DNA of 64,000 bases from Colletotrichum lupini (taxonomy: Eukaryota; Ascomycota; Sordariomycetes; Glomerellales; Glomerellaceae). A program made the position numbers and the translations under genes. The stretch spans positions 2,480,001 through 2,544,000 of the forward strand of contig NC_064673.1 in the NCBI RefSeq assembly GCF_023278565.1, read 5' to 3'. Below are positions 11,627-23,700 of the stretch, piece after piece (position 1 is the stretch's first letter; the number at the start of each line of letters is the position of its first letter). Below the pieces are notes generated by a model that had not been told where the DNA came from, ran no database searches, and was given only the letters and a program-made list of their open reading frames with translations.

Positions 11627-12486
11627 CTAGAAACCAAAAGGCGCTGCGTTCGAGTCGTTGGGGCAACTAGCTACGAGTTGATCGCCAACTACGGCTTGAG
11701 AGTTCGAGACAACCACACCTCCGGCCGGGTCAGTGAGTGAGAAAGTGAAGCTGCCGCACTGCTGTGCATTGACAAATAATAGCCGAATTGGATAGTATTG
11801 GCCGGCAGTCGCAGTGAACGTGTAGGTGCCGGCGCTATTGGTAACGTAGTAGTCGACATTTTTGTTGACATTGGCATTGGTGAAACCAGTCTTGGCGTTA
11901 TTGCCTAGGCAAAGATGGACACCATCATCGACATTACTGAAGCTGAAAGTATACGTGCCAGAAGTGGCCGGATGGAAGTATCCGATGTGTTGAACAATCA
12001 TGAACTGGGACTGCCCGCTCGTTGTGGTTCCGTAGACGGTCCGAGTCATGGTGGCGCATTGCTGTGCAAGACCAATGGTCGTTGTCCGACCCGTGTTATC
12101 GGGATTCTGTCCAGAAAGCACGGTGTTGATGTTGAAATAAGTCATTTTCCGGTTTGCTTGACCATCAGCGCCGTTACCGTGAAAAGGGATATTTCTAGAG
12201 CTACTAGCAGTCTCTGTTGGAGCTTGCGCAAGACCATAGTAGGCCCAGAGTAGCCCAGGGGTACAGCTTGCGGTCGGACTAGTGGAGGACGAAGACGAAG
12301 TTGAAGTGACGTGGAAGAGGATGATGGTGTCACAAAAGTGATCACGCCAGTTGTGCCAGCCGGGTTGGTAAGAATTATTGTTGTCAGTCCCCTCTGCGTA
12401 CCGGTCGATGTCATGGTGATATTGAAGCCAGTAATAGGAGCCGAAGTTGACGAGGAACCTGTGGTGATAGACGAGCTGGTACGAGT
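11627..12486 (-). pseudogene. GLEYA/PA14-like adhesin domain protein, apparently frameshifted
   Basis: From about 12300 down to the stop at 11627 the frame encodes a GLEYA/PA14-type ligand-binding domain. It starts at CTPGLLWAYYG, has the repeated Tyr/Phe-rich strand ATSGTYTFSFSNVDDG, a strand equivalent to the GLEYA motif (GQYYPIRLLFVN), and a final cysteine before the C-terminus. Upstream, the Thr/Ser-rich linker (TGTQRG, TIILTNPAG, GVITFVTP) lies in another frame, joined near 12305 with no splice signal, so a 1-base indel is likely. That upstream frame begins just after a plausible intron acceptor (CATCTAG, ending at 12487), and no signal-peptide exon was found. Such proteins are cell-surface adhesins. 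A sequencing error at the shift point is the alternative. Confidence 0.55.
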
Positions 12487-12639
12487 CTAGATGAGAGCCC
12501 AAGACATGCGAGAGATGAGACGAACAGACCCATCGTGTCTTCATTACATATTTCCTCTCATGATATGTCTGAAAGCGGCGTTCACTACACGTGAGATTTG
12601 CTTCCAAGATGGGTATTGCCTGTCCAAGAGAGGCCAATA

Positions 12640-13264
12640 CGAGCTGCTAGAGCCAACAGAGTCAGTGAAGACACATGTCAGGTGCCTCTTAGGATCCCAT
12701 GCTTTGTGGTCGGGCATCCTTGAACTTCCGATAACTTCTCTACTAATCACTTTATGGCTATGCGTCTTGCCAAACATGACTTCCGAATCTTCACTTTCCT
12801 CTTGAGTCAAGACAGATTCCCTGCATGTGCCCTAGCTTGGCACGCTGAGCCCGGAGAATGACGATAACATGTTATTTCTGGCGAGCCGCAAGTCTAGGCG
12901 AAATTTCACATCACTTCGTGATCCGACTGCTTACGACGGATGCGGAAAACGAGTCAAATTTTGCTTATCACTAAGTGAACCCATCGAGTGCACCTTTATT
13001 GCATAATGGTTCCGGATTCTGCTTAAAGAGTAAGCTAATGAATTACAAACCGGAAATTTTCTCAGCTACTGGGCTGATGTAAGTGAAGCTGTCTGGGATG
13101 GAAGATCGATTGATAGCCAGGTACATAAGCTCAAGATCAAGCTTGCCTCGTCCTCTCACAGATCTCAAAAGTAGCTTTCGCCTCTTCGACATCCTTCGTT
13201 TGCCATCAACTTTATTCTGTGCACTTCCTGCCAGTTTCAAGAACAACAATTTCCTATAGCCACG
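12640..13264. other. Intergenic, nothing recognised
   Basis: Only short ORFs without domains, including a Lys/Arg-rich minus-strand frame at 13043-13420 that is antisense to a better-supported plus-strand candidate. Confidence 0.35.
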
Positions 13265-13890
13265 ATGAGAAGAGAGCTTACGTGCGGCTTTGCAGCTTTT
13301 ATAGTAACGGCTGTAGCCTTGGGTACGGAGGTCAGGACCTTGTCGACCAAAACGGCTGACTGCTCTGTAAGTCTTGAATACTCCTGATACTTCAACCGTC
13401 TTCATGAATCTGATAGACAATATTCCTAGTTCACGTCCTCTTACGACAAGCTTCCAACGTTAACAACAGGCCAGGTTGGAACCTCTTCTGTCAACTGTGG
13501 GCTGCTTGACATATACCTCATTATTCGCGTTCTAATTATCTAGCAGGGCAATCAAACACTATTGGAGGCACAATCTTAGCTTCCGAAACCATTGTAATAG
13601 CATCGGAGTTGACCTGGGTGCCAACTTTAGGTTTAATAATTCAATCGTCAAGCCAAGGTCCTGCTTCAGAAGCTACTCAGACTGCCCGCTCCTCATCAAC
13701 CACCAAAACCTTGCCTTCCGGAACTACAATCGTACAGGTTCCTGCATCTGGCTCTGAGAAGTTCATGCCGGTTTCCTGGCTGTCTGGAATGTTGGCTGCC
13801 TTGGCTCTGATCATGTTGGAGCATTTCCGGGATGCATGTGAGGTTGACGTTTTCTGGAGAATGTCGGCAGACTCAGTTCAAAGATGCTGA
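13265..13890 (+). pseudogene. Possible remnant of a GPI-anchored cell-wall protein
   Basis: ATG at 13265 opens a 34-codon exon with a signal-peptide-like N-terminus (FAAFIVTAVALG). It ends at a good donor (GTAAGT at 13367) with an acceptor TAG at 13427-13429. A second intron appears to end at TAGCAG (13541-13546). The last segment has a beta-repeat-like stretch (TIGGTILASETI), a Ser/Thr-rich linker and a C-terminal SGSEKF plus hydrophobic segment typical of GPI-attachment signals. The frame does not stop after that segment but runs on for 23 more residues. This, together with a weak second donor, suggests decay. The family is inferred from architecture only. Confidence 0.3.
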
Positions 13891-13984
13891 AAATCATCAC
13901 TCCAAGTTTATCACTAAACGCGCTCAATATTCTGAGAATTTGCCAGATGCCGATGGTCTCCAAAATCAATTGAGAATTCTCCCT

Positions 13985-15457
13985 CTACTCTGCTGATTTT
14001 CTGAATTTCAACCCTTCGACGTGTTCATTGGCAAAGATGGGCACGAGATCGTCCACCATGTGCCACCTAGGCTTCGGCATTTCTTCATGCATGATCTCCT
14101 CGCCAATCCTCAAATTCTCGAATGTGATATTCTTCACCATCCGATCTCGATCATACCCCATTATCATTGATGGATTGAAAACCTTTGAGTCTCTCAGGTT
14201 TGCCGACATGTTCTTAATGTGAACGTTCCGAATACCGCGACCCGGAGCAGTAGTCCACGTCGCGTTTTGCATGGTACGAATGTTGATAAGCTGCCCTTTC
14301 GTGATTCTCTCAACTCTGACATCCTCAATATGGATATCATGGAAAAGATTCTCGTCAGCAGCGTTGATGGCAATACATCCCTGGTACCATACCTGATTCT
14401 CTTCGTGGTCTAAGATATCGATGTTGCTGATACGAATGTTGCTGGTGGTTTCTGGTTTGGCAGGGTTGCCATGTGTACCCATGTTGATGGCATGAGCAAT
14501 GTCCGGCAGCAACACACAATTGCGGATCGTGATGTTGTGTGAGTCACCATACCAGTTCCAGCGATGGGAGTATAGCGCGATGTTATCATCCGAGTTTCGC
14601 AAGAAACAATTTTCAATAGTGATGTCCGAAGAGCAGAAGAAGTCGACTCCGTCGCCATTCCCCGAAAATGAAAAGGATCGGTATCTGTTGATAAGAATGT
14701 TATGACATTCTCCGGCGGAAAGACTGAAGCCCTCTGCGCCAAGAGAAGTGACCCCTTCAACCTTGATGTTGCTGGCTCTGCTCATTGTGATGGCGCCGCC
14801 AAGCTCTCGATAGACGTACCCACCCTCTGGTCGAAGGATAAAGCCATGACCTTGCACAGAAGAATTGAATACGTCAATGAAATTCAGCCGACAGGTGATG
14901 AAAGCGCCACCGGCGAGATACACTATCTTGCCTGAAGGCACCATCAAGTTAATACCATCAACGACTTTGGAATATGCCGAGCCCTGATTGATGCCCGGAC
15001 CAAAGTACCAGATGTCCTCGGAGTCAGCCGTTGGCGCATCTTTGTCAATCTGGTTCGTCAAGAGATGAAGCGCTTTCCACTTGTCTCCGTTGATCTCTAT
15101 CATCAAATCTCGTGGTTGATCGAGATTGAAGACAATCTTGTCGTTTTCGACTTGCGCCGTGATGCCTAGAGAGAGAGGCCGAATGACTGCCGTTTCAATG
15201 ACACTCGCGGTATATGTAATACTGATTGTTGTCGGTGCATTTAAATCAAAGGAAGCTAGGGCTACCGTGTGTTTGTTGAATGTATGTCTTGTCATGTTGG
15301 CGTTTGCAACTTCCACTGCGTACGCCGGTATCTGGCGCCATTGTTGAGGAGCATCGCCCGATGCATATGCTTTTGAAGGCCGGGCTTCAACGATGAAGTC
15401 TTGATTGATTGGTAAACCGGAAGGAGCTTCGTAAACTTCGATAGTATTTGATGCCAT
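13985..15457 (-). CDS. Pectin-lyase-fold glycoside hydrolase (GH28/GH49-like)
   Basis: A single uninterrupted frame of 490 codons from ATG at 15457; the frame extends slightly further but only to a GTG. The N-terminal ~180 residues form a beta-rich region with WYFGPGINQG. A right-handed beta-helix follows, with repeated short strands (SNIKVEGV, HNILINRY, SDITIENC, HNITIRNC). Candidate catalytic acids lie in NGDGVDFF and NSDDNIALYSH, equivalent to the NTD and DD motifs of GH28, followed by MGTHGN. Such enzymes cut pectin-type or dextran-type polysaccharides. No signal peptide is visible at this start, which is unusual for a plant-polymer hydrolase and may mean a missed upstream exon or an intracellular role. 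Confidence 0.75.
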   Translation of the reverse strand: MASNTIEVYEAPSGLPINQDFIVEARPSKAYASGDAPQQWRQIPAYAVEVANANMTRHTFNKHTVALASFDLNAPTTISITYTASVIETAVIRPLSLGITAQVENDKIVFNLDQPRDLMIEINGDKWKALHLLTNQIDKDAPTADSEDIWYFGPGINQGSAYSKVVDGINLMVPSGKIVYLAGGAFITCRLNFIDVFNSSVQGHGFILRPEGGYVYRELGGAITMSRASNIKVEGVTSLGAEGFSLSAGECHNILINRYRSFSFSGNGDGVDFFCSSDITIENCFLRNSDDNIALYSHRWNWYGDSHNITIRNCVLLPDIAHAINMGTHGNPAKPETTSNIRISNIDILDHEENQVWYQGCIAINAADENLFHDIHIEDVRVERITKGQLINIRTMQNATWTTAPGRGIRNVHIKNMSANLRDSKVFNPSMIMGYDRDRMVKNITFENLRIGEEIMHEEMPKPRWHMVDDLVPIFANEHVEGLKFRKSAE

Positions 15458-17115
15458 CTTGTCAAACACAGAGCGCACCGTGGGTATTCGTGGATAGTGA
15501 GGAGAGGTGCCAATGAAACAGCGTGAGTCTATTGACTTGGGCAGAAAGAGTAAGTAAAGTCTGTTTTATTGCACTCAGGGAACTTCAATCGCTTGAAGAT
15601 CATACGTTCTAGCGGAGAAACCTGCGGAGAAGGGCGTCCTTTGAAGGGTACTCGTAATAGTTCTTGAAGTCTAGGGGATGATGGAACGAGGGTTTTTGAG
15701 CCAAGGTAGGTCCCTTCCTCGCCTCTGAAGCCGGGCCATCTCTCGGAATAGCTCCACAGATTGCTCCCAACCCCTGCTGACGTAATGTTGTAAAGCCAGA
15801 GTCAGCCCGCGTCTCCGTAGTGTTCTTCGAAAACGCAAAGGTCAAGTAGAAAATAAAAACGCGGTGATCGTCTCTTTTTGGTTCACATGTTAATCCACGT
15901 TTCCCGGCTTTCCCCGGCTTTTTCTCCAGCTTTTTGCACAAGGTTTATGATTCCCTTGCCTGTCCAAGGTCCTACTGGATATGCCCATAACAGAAATTCC
16001 TTCGGAGGGAACAAACTGATCGAAAATGTTGTCGAACAACACCATCGAGGTCTCCGGTTGTGTTTAATGCGCCTTCGGTGGTGTATTATCATAGTCTCAC
16101 CTTACCAAAGCGCCAAGCCTGTCAGACATCGTGGAGAAACTTTGAGAACCTTCGACATTGAAATTAATGTCCGACACTTTAAATCAACTGCACATTGTGC
16201 TATCATCACCGGCATGCTCTCGAAGTCTTTTTAGTGCCTCGCAAAACTTGATCCCACAAGGGGGAACCGCGTAGACCGTATGCAATGTACAAAGACTTTG
16301 CTGATTTGTTCGTATGCGATGATTTTTGAAGGAGATATGTATCTAGGAATCTAGGTATCTTCGGCTCAGTCGTAACTATGGTGGTACTTGTGAGAAAGTC
16401 TTAGGCTGGCAGCGGCTCAGGGGATTAGCCAGGCAAAATCAGAATTTGCGCCGTCAAATAACTGTTCAGAGTGTCTTGATACTTCACCTGTAATCAACGT
16501 CTCTGTTTGGTTCTACTGTGATGAGTTTCAAAAGGGCTTGCGCGGCCCATGCCATTTGCTGAGGTTGTAGGTGGATTTTGCTATGACTCGATATTATCGT
16601 GATGTGGGTGAGATTGGGACCCGTGGCAGTCATGAATGTAGACGGAAGTGGCCCGCCCATACAATTCACACAGCCTTCAGTCCTCGCTGATCATTTCGCA
16701 ACCATTGAAGCTTCTCAGAGCATGTTTCTAGTGAGAGATCAGCGGAGATTGGGCCACTACGGAATGGAACATCCGGAACATCGGCTGTCCGCAAAGTAAT
16801 TGATCTGTAAGGCGAAATCGCATTTCACCCGATTTCCCGTCCTACTGTAACGAAACAAACCTGTTGTTCTACCACGATTCTTTATCAAAGCAGACGAGTC
16901 ATTGTTATTCCAGGAACCAAACTCAAATTGATTGAAGGCAAAGTACGGAATTATAGCCGCCGTTTGGTACGTCTTCGACAGACCTTCTGGCCAAAGCTAT
17001 AAGTTGAGTGGTGTACAATGAACCGTGGTAAGGCTTTTGCTCGAACTTCACGGCCTTCTTATTAAGTACTGATTACCTACTTATCTTAATTGCTTACGCT
17101 ATCCTACTATCCACA
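15458..17115. other. Intergenic, nothing recognised
   Basis: Ordinary base composition with overlapping short ORFs on both strands (15609-15941 minus, 15878-16234 plus, 16599-16799 plus). None has a domain, signal peptide or convincing splice structure. Confidence 0.4.
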
Positions 17116-17431
17116 ATGGAGGGAGGCATTTTCTTCGTGTTCATATCACTGGCTACTGCGGCCCTGGTCGCAAAAGACCCCTCAGGCTCAAAGGTTGTCC
17201 GGGGGCACCCCCATCCAGTCCGCGATGCCCCCCAAGGGTGTTGCTCGATGAGTTCGTCAGGATGTGTACGCCATTCTACACCCATGCTACTGTGTCTCAA
17301 TCGCTAATAGATCGTCTTTGTAGACTTGCGTGGCGTACACTGTTGCGGTTCGTACTATGCGGGAATCAAGTCACTCTACCACTGCCAAGCTGATACCTTT
17401 ACAGGAATGCGTTAAAGGATATTGTTTCTAA
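17116..17431 (+). CDS. Putative small secreted cysteine-containing protein, two exons
   Basis: ATG at 17116 starts an N-terminus with a hydrophobic signal-peptide core (GIFFVFISLATAALVA). Exon 1 (17116-17265) ends at TGT before GTACGC. The intron 17266-17323 has a CTAAT branch and TAG acceptor. Exon 2 (17324-17431) ends ECVKGYC-F-stop, giving about 85 residues with five or six cysteines. A donor two bases earlier (GTGTAC) gives another open reading that ends at 17415 and also contains cysteines, so the C-terminal half is uncertain. No known family recognised. Size, signal peptide and cysteines fit an effector-like or antimicrobial-type secreted protein. Confidence 0.4.
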
Positions 17432-19917
17432 GGTCTCTTTCAAATCTTGATGTCATGAGGCCACCCTTGCTATTAGGACCCTGATTTCAAAGATAAACGC
17501 TCTCGAGGAACACAGACTCGCAGGCTGGTTCCGCTAGAAAAAGAAACAGCCCAAATGTGCAGTCTGTCTACTCGTGCTTATACGTTTTTCCCATAATGAG
17601 TCAGTCAACATATTAGAGAGAATAATAGCAGAACCACTTGAGCGATTCTAGTGAGGATCAAACTTAACATTTGTCTCCGGGCTCATAGGAGCGAGATAAT
17701 ACCGCTTTCTGAGATATGCACGGAAGTAAGGTGGTTATCGGTCGATTTCACGTGAGACTCAAGTGACCTCTATCCATTGCGGTAGCCAACATCACGCTTA
17801 GAGGCTACCGTTGGCGTTGGACTAGCTAGAAGTCTATTCTTTGCCATGAATATGTTAGATGAGACGTGTGAAAGTTTACCACGCATGATTCGGGCGACGA
17901 TTCACCGCAAGGCAAAATCGGCATTCTACTTCACGCCCTATTGGCAATTTCAACATGCTGTGGGGGCGGGACCCAAGCCAGCCAGCGGGATGCCTTCGGC
18001 TATGCCGCTATGTAATAATATAAGGGCAATTACCAACATCATGCTTCTGGTTCATTCTGGTCAGTTCTCAACGCATGGTCACTCAGTCAATAATGGCTTC
18101 AACTATCCGTATTTCTTCAGTAAACAGCTAGTGCAAGGCTGCAAAGCCTATGACATCATCTCGGTCAGTCTAAAATCCAGTCCAGGAATCAACCGGCTAT
18201 TTCATCGCTAGATGTTAGTATTCTGAGAGCTGAAAGATCGAAGATCAAACGTAAGTAGCTCTCAGCGGTTGATAACCTCCCATTCTCATCGCGTTGACAA
18301 GGTCTTTGACGATTTCGTCACGTAGCGTTCATCCCGCTTAATTCAATTCCGCCTGACAGATACGTTTGTAACCTCCATTTGCGGAACGTAGATCCATTTC
18401 AACCATGGCCAGCTTCAGTTGATATGCAGAGAGACCATGTAGGTAATGCCGTCCGGATGTCTTCATATATATGCTCTCGGGGGGTGGGGGGGTCAAGTGC
18501 AAAGGCATCTTGCGTTGAGAGTCATGGCGACCCGATTAACCCCAGAAGCCGGCGGGAGACTTTGCCAGCATACTCAGCCCGCTATAATTGCATTACTTTA
18601 AGATTGAACATACGTCGATCTCTATTACTGAGTCCCGAATTGAGCCGGAAGTCAGAGCGAATGGCACTTTCGTAATGTGTCGTTGACTCATCTGAAGAAT
18701 GACGTTGAGATTCTTGCAGCCGAGCTTGCATGTCACAAAACCTGGAGTTGGATGGCCGTTCTCCCCCCGCAAACCCACATGAGGCGCTGCAAACGTAACT
18801 AAAGTTATTCTACTGCCGACGACGGACATGGATTTGGACTTTCAGTCCAAATTCACAGCCAACAACGTGAGGTATCACGTAACTTCATGTTCAAACCGCT
18901 CCGCGTATATAGAACTCTCTCTACGCAACGGACCTGATCTACCGGCAACTAAAAGTGGTACAAAGCTTGTTCGGAACTCATAGCGTGGGGAATACTAGGT
19001 TAATAAAGACGTTCGGGAGATTCGTGAAAGCGAGCACAGGATATGTTGAGCGATTATTTACTAACAGGACATAACTGCAACCAATGAGCGCGACTGTGCT
19101 GAAGTAGTACTTTGAAGGCGGATAAGGTCTGTTTCCGTTTTGCGTCGGAAGATGTTCATACTGTAAGACATCGTACAGCCGACAGCGTGTATAAGGAATC
19201 ATAGAGAACCCCTACCTGAAGTTCTTTGATGGTCAGGTGCCTAGACTTCGAGGCAACCGACGGGATACTCAGGAATGCCCTCGGCGAATGGAGAACTTGA
19301 AACAACAATGAGTGCTAATTGAAGCGTATGCGACTCGTAACATATCATTCATTTATCTAGATGCAGACATAGGACGGACGTCGATCCTTCTCCTCGTTCA
19401 GGACAGGCGGCCAGGATATGGCTTTTGTACGGGAGAAAGAAATCAGTACCTTAGCTTGAACATATAATCGTCACTGTCAATGGCCCGCCTCCAACTGTGA
19501 GCTGAGCAAGCCTACCATCTCACGCTTTGAGTTTTGTTTCACTTCAAGCTGTAGACCAGCTGTGTGTTGGTTCTCAAAGTTCTCATTGCTGCAACAGGGG
19601 ATTGGCGAGACATGCACGCATAAGGACTAAAGTCATGAGTGCCCACCGGCCGTAGCACCGATAACTAACTCACACATGTAGCTTGATTTCATTCTCGTAT
19701 GTGATGGAACATGTACGCCCATCTTGCCTATATCAGAGCAATCGGATCTGGATCATTTGAGCGGATTGTTTTGTATCCATTGTGTATGGAGCTATCTTTA
19801 GCGCATTCCTTTCGTCAAACACAAGTCTCGAGTTTGACGTTTCTTCCAGGCAAGAACACCACAAACGACCTAGTATCCTCTCAAGAATGAACTCAAGACC
19901 AACAATCATAGCTCCAT
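17432..19917. other. Long intergenic stretch, no supported gene
   Basis: About 2.5 kb of ordinary composition. The largest ORF (17846-18211, plus) has no domain or signal peptide. A poly-G run lies near 18478-18490. Undetected multi-exon genes are possible, but none could be supported. Confidence 0.4.
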
Positions 19918-20466
19918 CTATTTCGGGGCGAGAAGTCTAGTGTTGGAGGATCGGACACGGATGCTAGTGCCCTTTCCACCAGGGTTGAGTGCCCGTACAT
20001 TGGAGATGGTGGGGTTGGTGAACTGGATGCTGTTGGTGTTTCCGCTGCGAACACCGTTGGTCCGGGCACCCCATGACAGGCTGATCTCTGGGTTGGCAGT
20101 CGAGCGGCGACCCGGTCCGACGCCGAGAGGGAACTGCTGGCGGTAGGTGAAAGTTCCCTGGGTGAATCCGGGACCCTCCCGGGAGACGCGGCCGAAGCCG
20201 GTCATGGCGGCATCGCCCTCGAGCTCGATGCCTGCCTCGCCGGCGCGGGTCACGGTCGTGCCTACGTTGGTGACGGTAGCTTCGACAGCGGCAGTCTCAG
20301 CCGCTTCGGCGCCGGTGACGGCGAGGTCGACGGAGACGTCTATGGTGGCGACGACCTCTGCTGCCTCGAGGACTTCTATAGTGAGCTCGATCAGGGCGAG
20401 GGCTCCCAAGATAAGCTAGGCCTGGGCATATACCGCGAAGAGGAAAAGAGGGAGGAGGAGTCTCAT
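19918..20466 (-). pseudogene. Orphan secreted protein with a premature stop after the signal peptide
   Basis: ATG at 20466 is followed by a textbook signal peptide (RLLLPLFLFAVYAQA) and then an in-frame TAG at 20418-20416, codon 17. The frame then continues open for 166 codons to a stop at 19918. The downstream part is low-complexity Ala/Val/Glu/Thr (EVLEAAEVVATI, EAAETAAVEATV) followed by a Gly/Arg/Asn-rich half. The joined architecture suggests one gene whose CAG or TGG was converted to TAG. The stop is 175 bp from the heavily RIPed copia element starting at 20593, so RIP spread is the likely cause. No family recognised. Confidence 0.5.
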
Positions 20467-20592
20467 AATTCCGACTTTAGTCGAATATGGTATAAAAAAG
20501 GAATAAGATAAAAATAAGTATGTAATTAAAGTGATTGGGTGTCAGTGAGAGACTGGATCGTAATAAGGAGGCACTAACATCTTAGTCAACAG

Positions 20593-20769
20593 TGTTACGA
20601 GTTATAGTACGTAGTAATAAGTATATAGAGTATAGTAAAAGTAGCTTAATTATTAAAATAGAAATAGACAAAAGGAAAAGGTCTATATATACGATATTTA
20701 AAATAGATACGTAATTTAGTACGTAACGAGTACTTTATAAAGTACGATTACTATCCTTATTACGTAATA
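20593..20769 (-). repeat. 3' LTR of copia copy 1
   Basis: 177 bp, starting TGTTACGAG on the plus strand and ending TTACGTAATA. It matches 28020-28196 apart from C-to-T and G-to-A changes. It is the downstream LTR because the element runs on the minus strand. Confidence 0.8.
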
Positions 20770-23700
20770 TACCCCCTAATTACTATTATTAAGGAGCTAT
20801 TATATTTAAAATAAATTTTTTAAATACCTTTATAAAAGCCTAATTTAGTTAAATATAAATAAAAAATAAAATAAATATAAAGGATATACGTTTTTTAAAC
20901 TACATTTATTATAAATATATCCTTTTATTTAAAATAAATAGAATCTTAACTTAGAATAGTACGTATTTTATTACTTTTAATATATAAATTACTAAGGGCG
21001 AGGCTACTTAGCTACCTTACGTATATTTAAATTCTTATAATATTACCTAGTTATTAATTCTTTTTTTTTTTACTTTTTATAATTATTATAAGTATTCTTA
21101 TTTATTACGCGCGCGCGCTTATATTATTAAATTATCTATTAATTTTACTCTAAATATAAATATTTAATATATCTAAAATTAATAATAAGTTTTATATAAT
21201 TTTTATAATATTTTTTATATATATATTATATAGTTTATTAAGAATTTAGATAAGTAATAATATTAATAAGCCTTTTTAAATTATTACTCTTTTTATAACT
21301 TCTTACTTATTTATTAAGGCCTAGTTATTAAGCTCTCCCTCCCTAATTAAAAAGATATTAAGGTTACTAATTAAAATATTAAGGATTTTATTAAGTTTAA
21401 AGCTCTTTTTAATAACTATAATAAGGGTAATAATAAAGTAAATAATAATAATAAGAACTTTAATAAGCTTTTACTTATCCCCCCTTTAGAATTTAAAAAT
21501 AAAAATAAAACTAGTTTAGATAATAAGCTCTTTAAAAAAGGTATATTATATATTTATTATTTTAAGAGTTTATATTTAATATTATTTTAGGGTTTAAAAA
21601 ACGTAAAATTAGCTTTTTTTAAAAAAGTAATAAAAAATAAAAAAGAATACTAAGAGGTTAAAGTACCCCCCGTAATAAGTATAGTTCTTTTTATTATTCT
21701 AAGCCTATTTAATATATACTTAGTTTTTAAAAAGCTTAAAAAAAAGGCTTTTAAAGAACGAGAGATTTAATACTTATTCTATTTTAAAATAGCCCTTTAG
21801 TATATTAATTTTAAAAATAGTAATTATTATTTTATAAAAAATAGTAGCTAGTATATGCGCTATTTTAATAACCGTTTAGTTAAAAAGTATATTAATATAC
21901 TAGTCGTTTTATAGTTAAGAGCCTAAGCCCTTACTAAAACTATTATAAATAGCGCTCCCTTTTCTATAAATATATTATCCTTTTTTATTATTAAAAAGCG
22001 TACTTTTAATTATAGTTCTAATAAGATATTACTAAGCTCCGTAATATTATTTACTAAATATATAATAATTAAAAGATATATAAGAATTATATTAGCTTTT
22101 ATATAGAAGACTTTTTTAATACGTACCCCCGGTCTTTTTTTATACTTATTATAATTATTTATAACTAACTTCTTATTATATTACCCGCTTATGTACTTTA
22201 AATTATTAATTTAATAATTATTTTAGCTCCCGTACCCCCTATTACTCTTATTATTCTTAGTTTTATAAACTTCGAGGTATATAAAATACGTTTCTTAGCG
22301 CATATACTAACCCTCTTTTTTAATAATATTATACTCTTAGTAATTACGTACTTCGTAAACTAAGAGTTTAAATAATAAATATAAGCTTAGGTTTTATTTT
22401 TATATATATATATACTTTATAAAATAAAGTTATTTTAGGAGTTTAAGCCTTTAGGTTATAAAAGGTTTTTATTTTATTTATTTTAGGCCTCCGGGCCGCA
22501 CTCTAAGTTCCGTTTATTATTTATTTTTAAATATTAAGTTTTTTTTAAATATAGCTTAAATTAATTATTTTAGCTATTTAAAATAACTTCTTACGTATTA
22601 TAAAAGTTAAAAAGTATATAAAATATTTAAACTTAGCTTATAAAAGGTTTTTAATAAGTCTATTTACTAATATATTTTCTATTAATATATAAATAACTTC
22701 GAAGCTACTTTTGGTATACTCTCATTTTAACTATATATTTTATATATTAATATAATAGAGTTAAGTAGTTATTCTTTCTCTTTCCTTTATAATAAGTTAA
22801 ATCGTTTACTAATTATTATAATTAACTAACTATACTTCTCTTAAGTTAAGGGTAATATTTTTAAAAAAGCGCTTTAGAGCTATAATCTCTTTTATAATTT
22901 CTTTAAAATAAAAAAGCTTAGCTTTAATAATTAACGTCGTAACTATTACTTAGCGTACTAATTTTTATTAAATTAGGCTATTAAGAAGGAATATTATATA
23001 TTTTTAAAATGATTATCGTATTACCTCGTTATTTATAAAACTAATATCTCTAGTTAAAAATAATAATTATATACTTAATATATTATTATAATAGAGCGTA
23101 AGATATTTCGTTATATAAAGACATTAAATATAATAATTAATTACTTTAATATAAGTTACGCTTAGGTTAGTTAAGAACCGTAATAATTATAAATAAATAA
23201 AAGCGACGTTTAGTCTAATTATAATAGCTATATAAAGTATACTCCTAACCTTCTCTTAATAACTCTTTATTTCCTTTTTTATTACCTACCCCTCGTTTAG
23301 TTTAAACTCTTTTTAAAAAAGAGGGGTAGCTAAATATAATAAATTTATAAAATTAAAGCGCTTAGTAACTTACTTAATATATACGTTATAAATAAAATAA
23401 ACCTTATAAATAGTACGGTTTTATAAAATCCGTACTCTAAAAAAGTAATTAATTAGTCTATTCTTTTTAAAGTTAATATATTTTTTTATATTATTAACGA
23501 TCCCCTAAGCCGCTTTTTAATTATTTTAATAATATAAAATAATAAAGTTATTGATATAAAATACTAATATTACCTTCTTATTTATAGTTTAGTAAATATA
23601 AATCTCCTCGTAGTTATATATTATATTTATATTACGAAGTATAAAAATAAAAGTTTAGAACTGAAGAATTAATAAGTCTCGGAGGCTATATAGAGCGCGT

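Noticed and set aside
12487..12637. N-terminal extension of the 11627-12637 open frame as adhesin sequence.
   Set aside because: Its composition is unlike adhesin linker, and the Ser/Thr-rich linker is in another frame.
13043..13420. Minus-strand Lys/Arg-rich ORF of 125 codons.
   Set aside because: No domain; antisense to a plus-strand exon with a signal peptide and good splice sites.
15609..16234. Overlapping ORFs on both strands.
   Set aside because: No motif, signal peptide or splice support; frames overlap each other.
17846..18211. 121-codon plus-strand ORF.
   Set aside because: No recognisable domain or signal peptide, and in-frame extension by splicing was not supported.
19940..20419. 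Plus-strand ORFs across the orphan secreted protein.
   Set aside because: They are antisense shadows of the minus-strand frame, whose signal peptide and composition are more protein-like.
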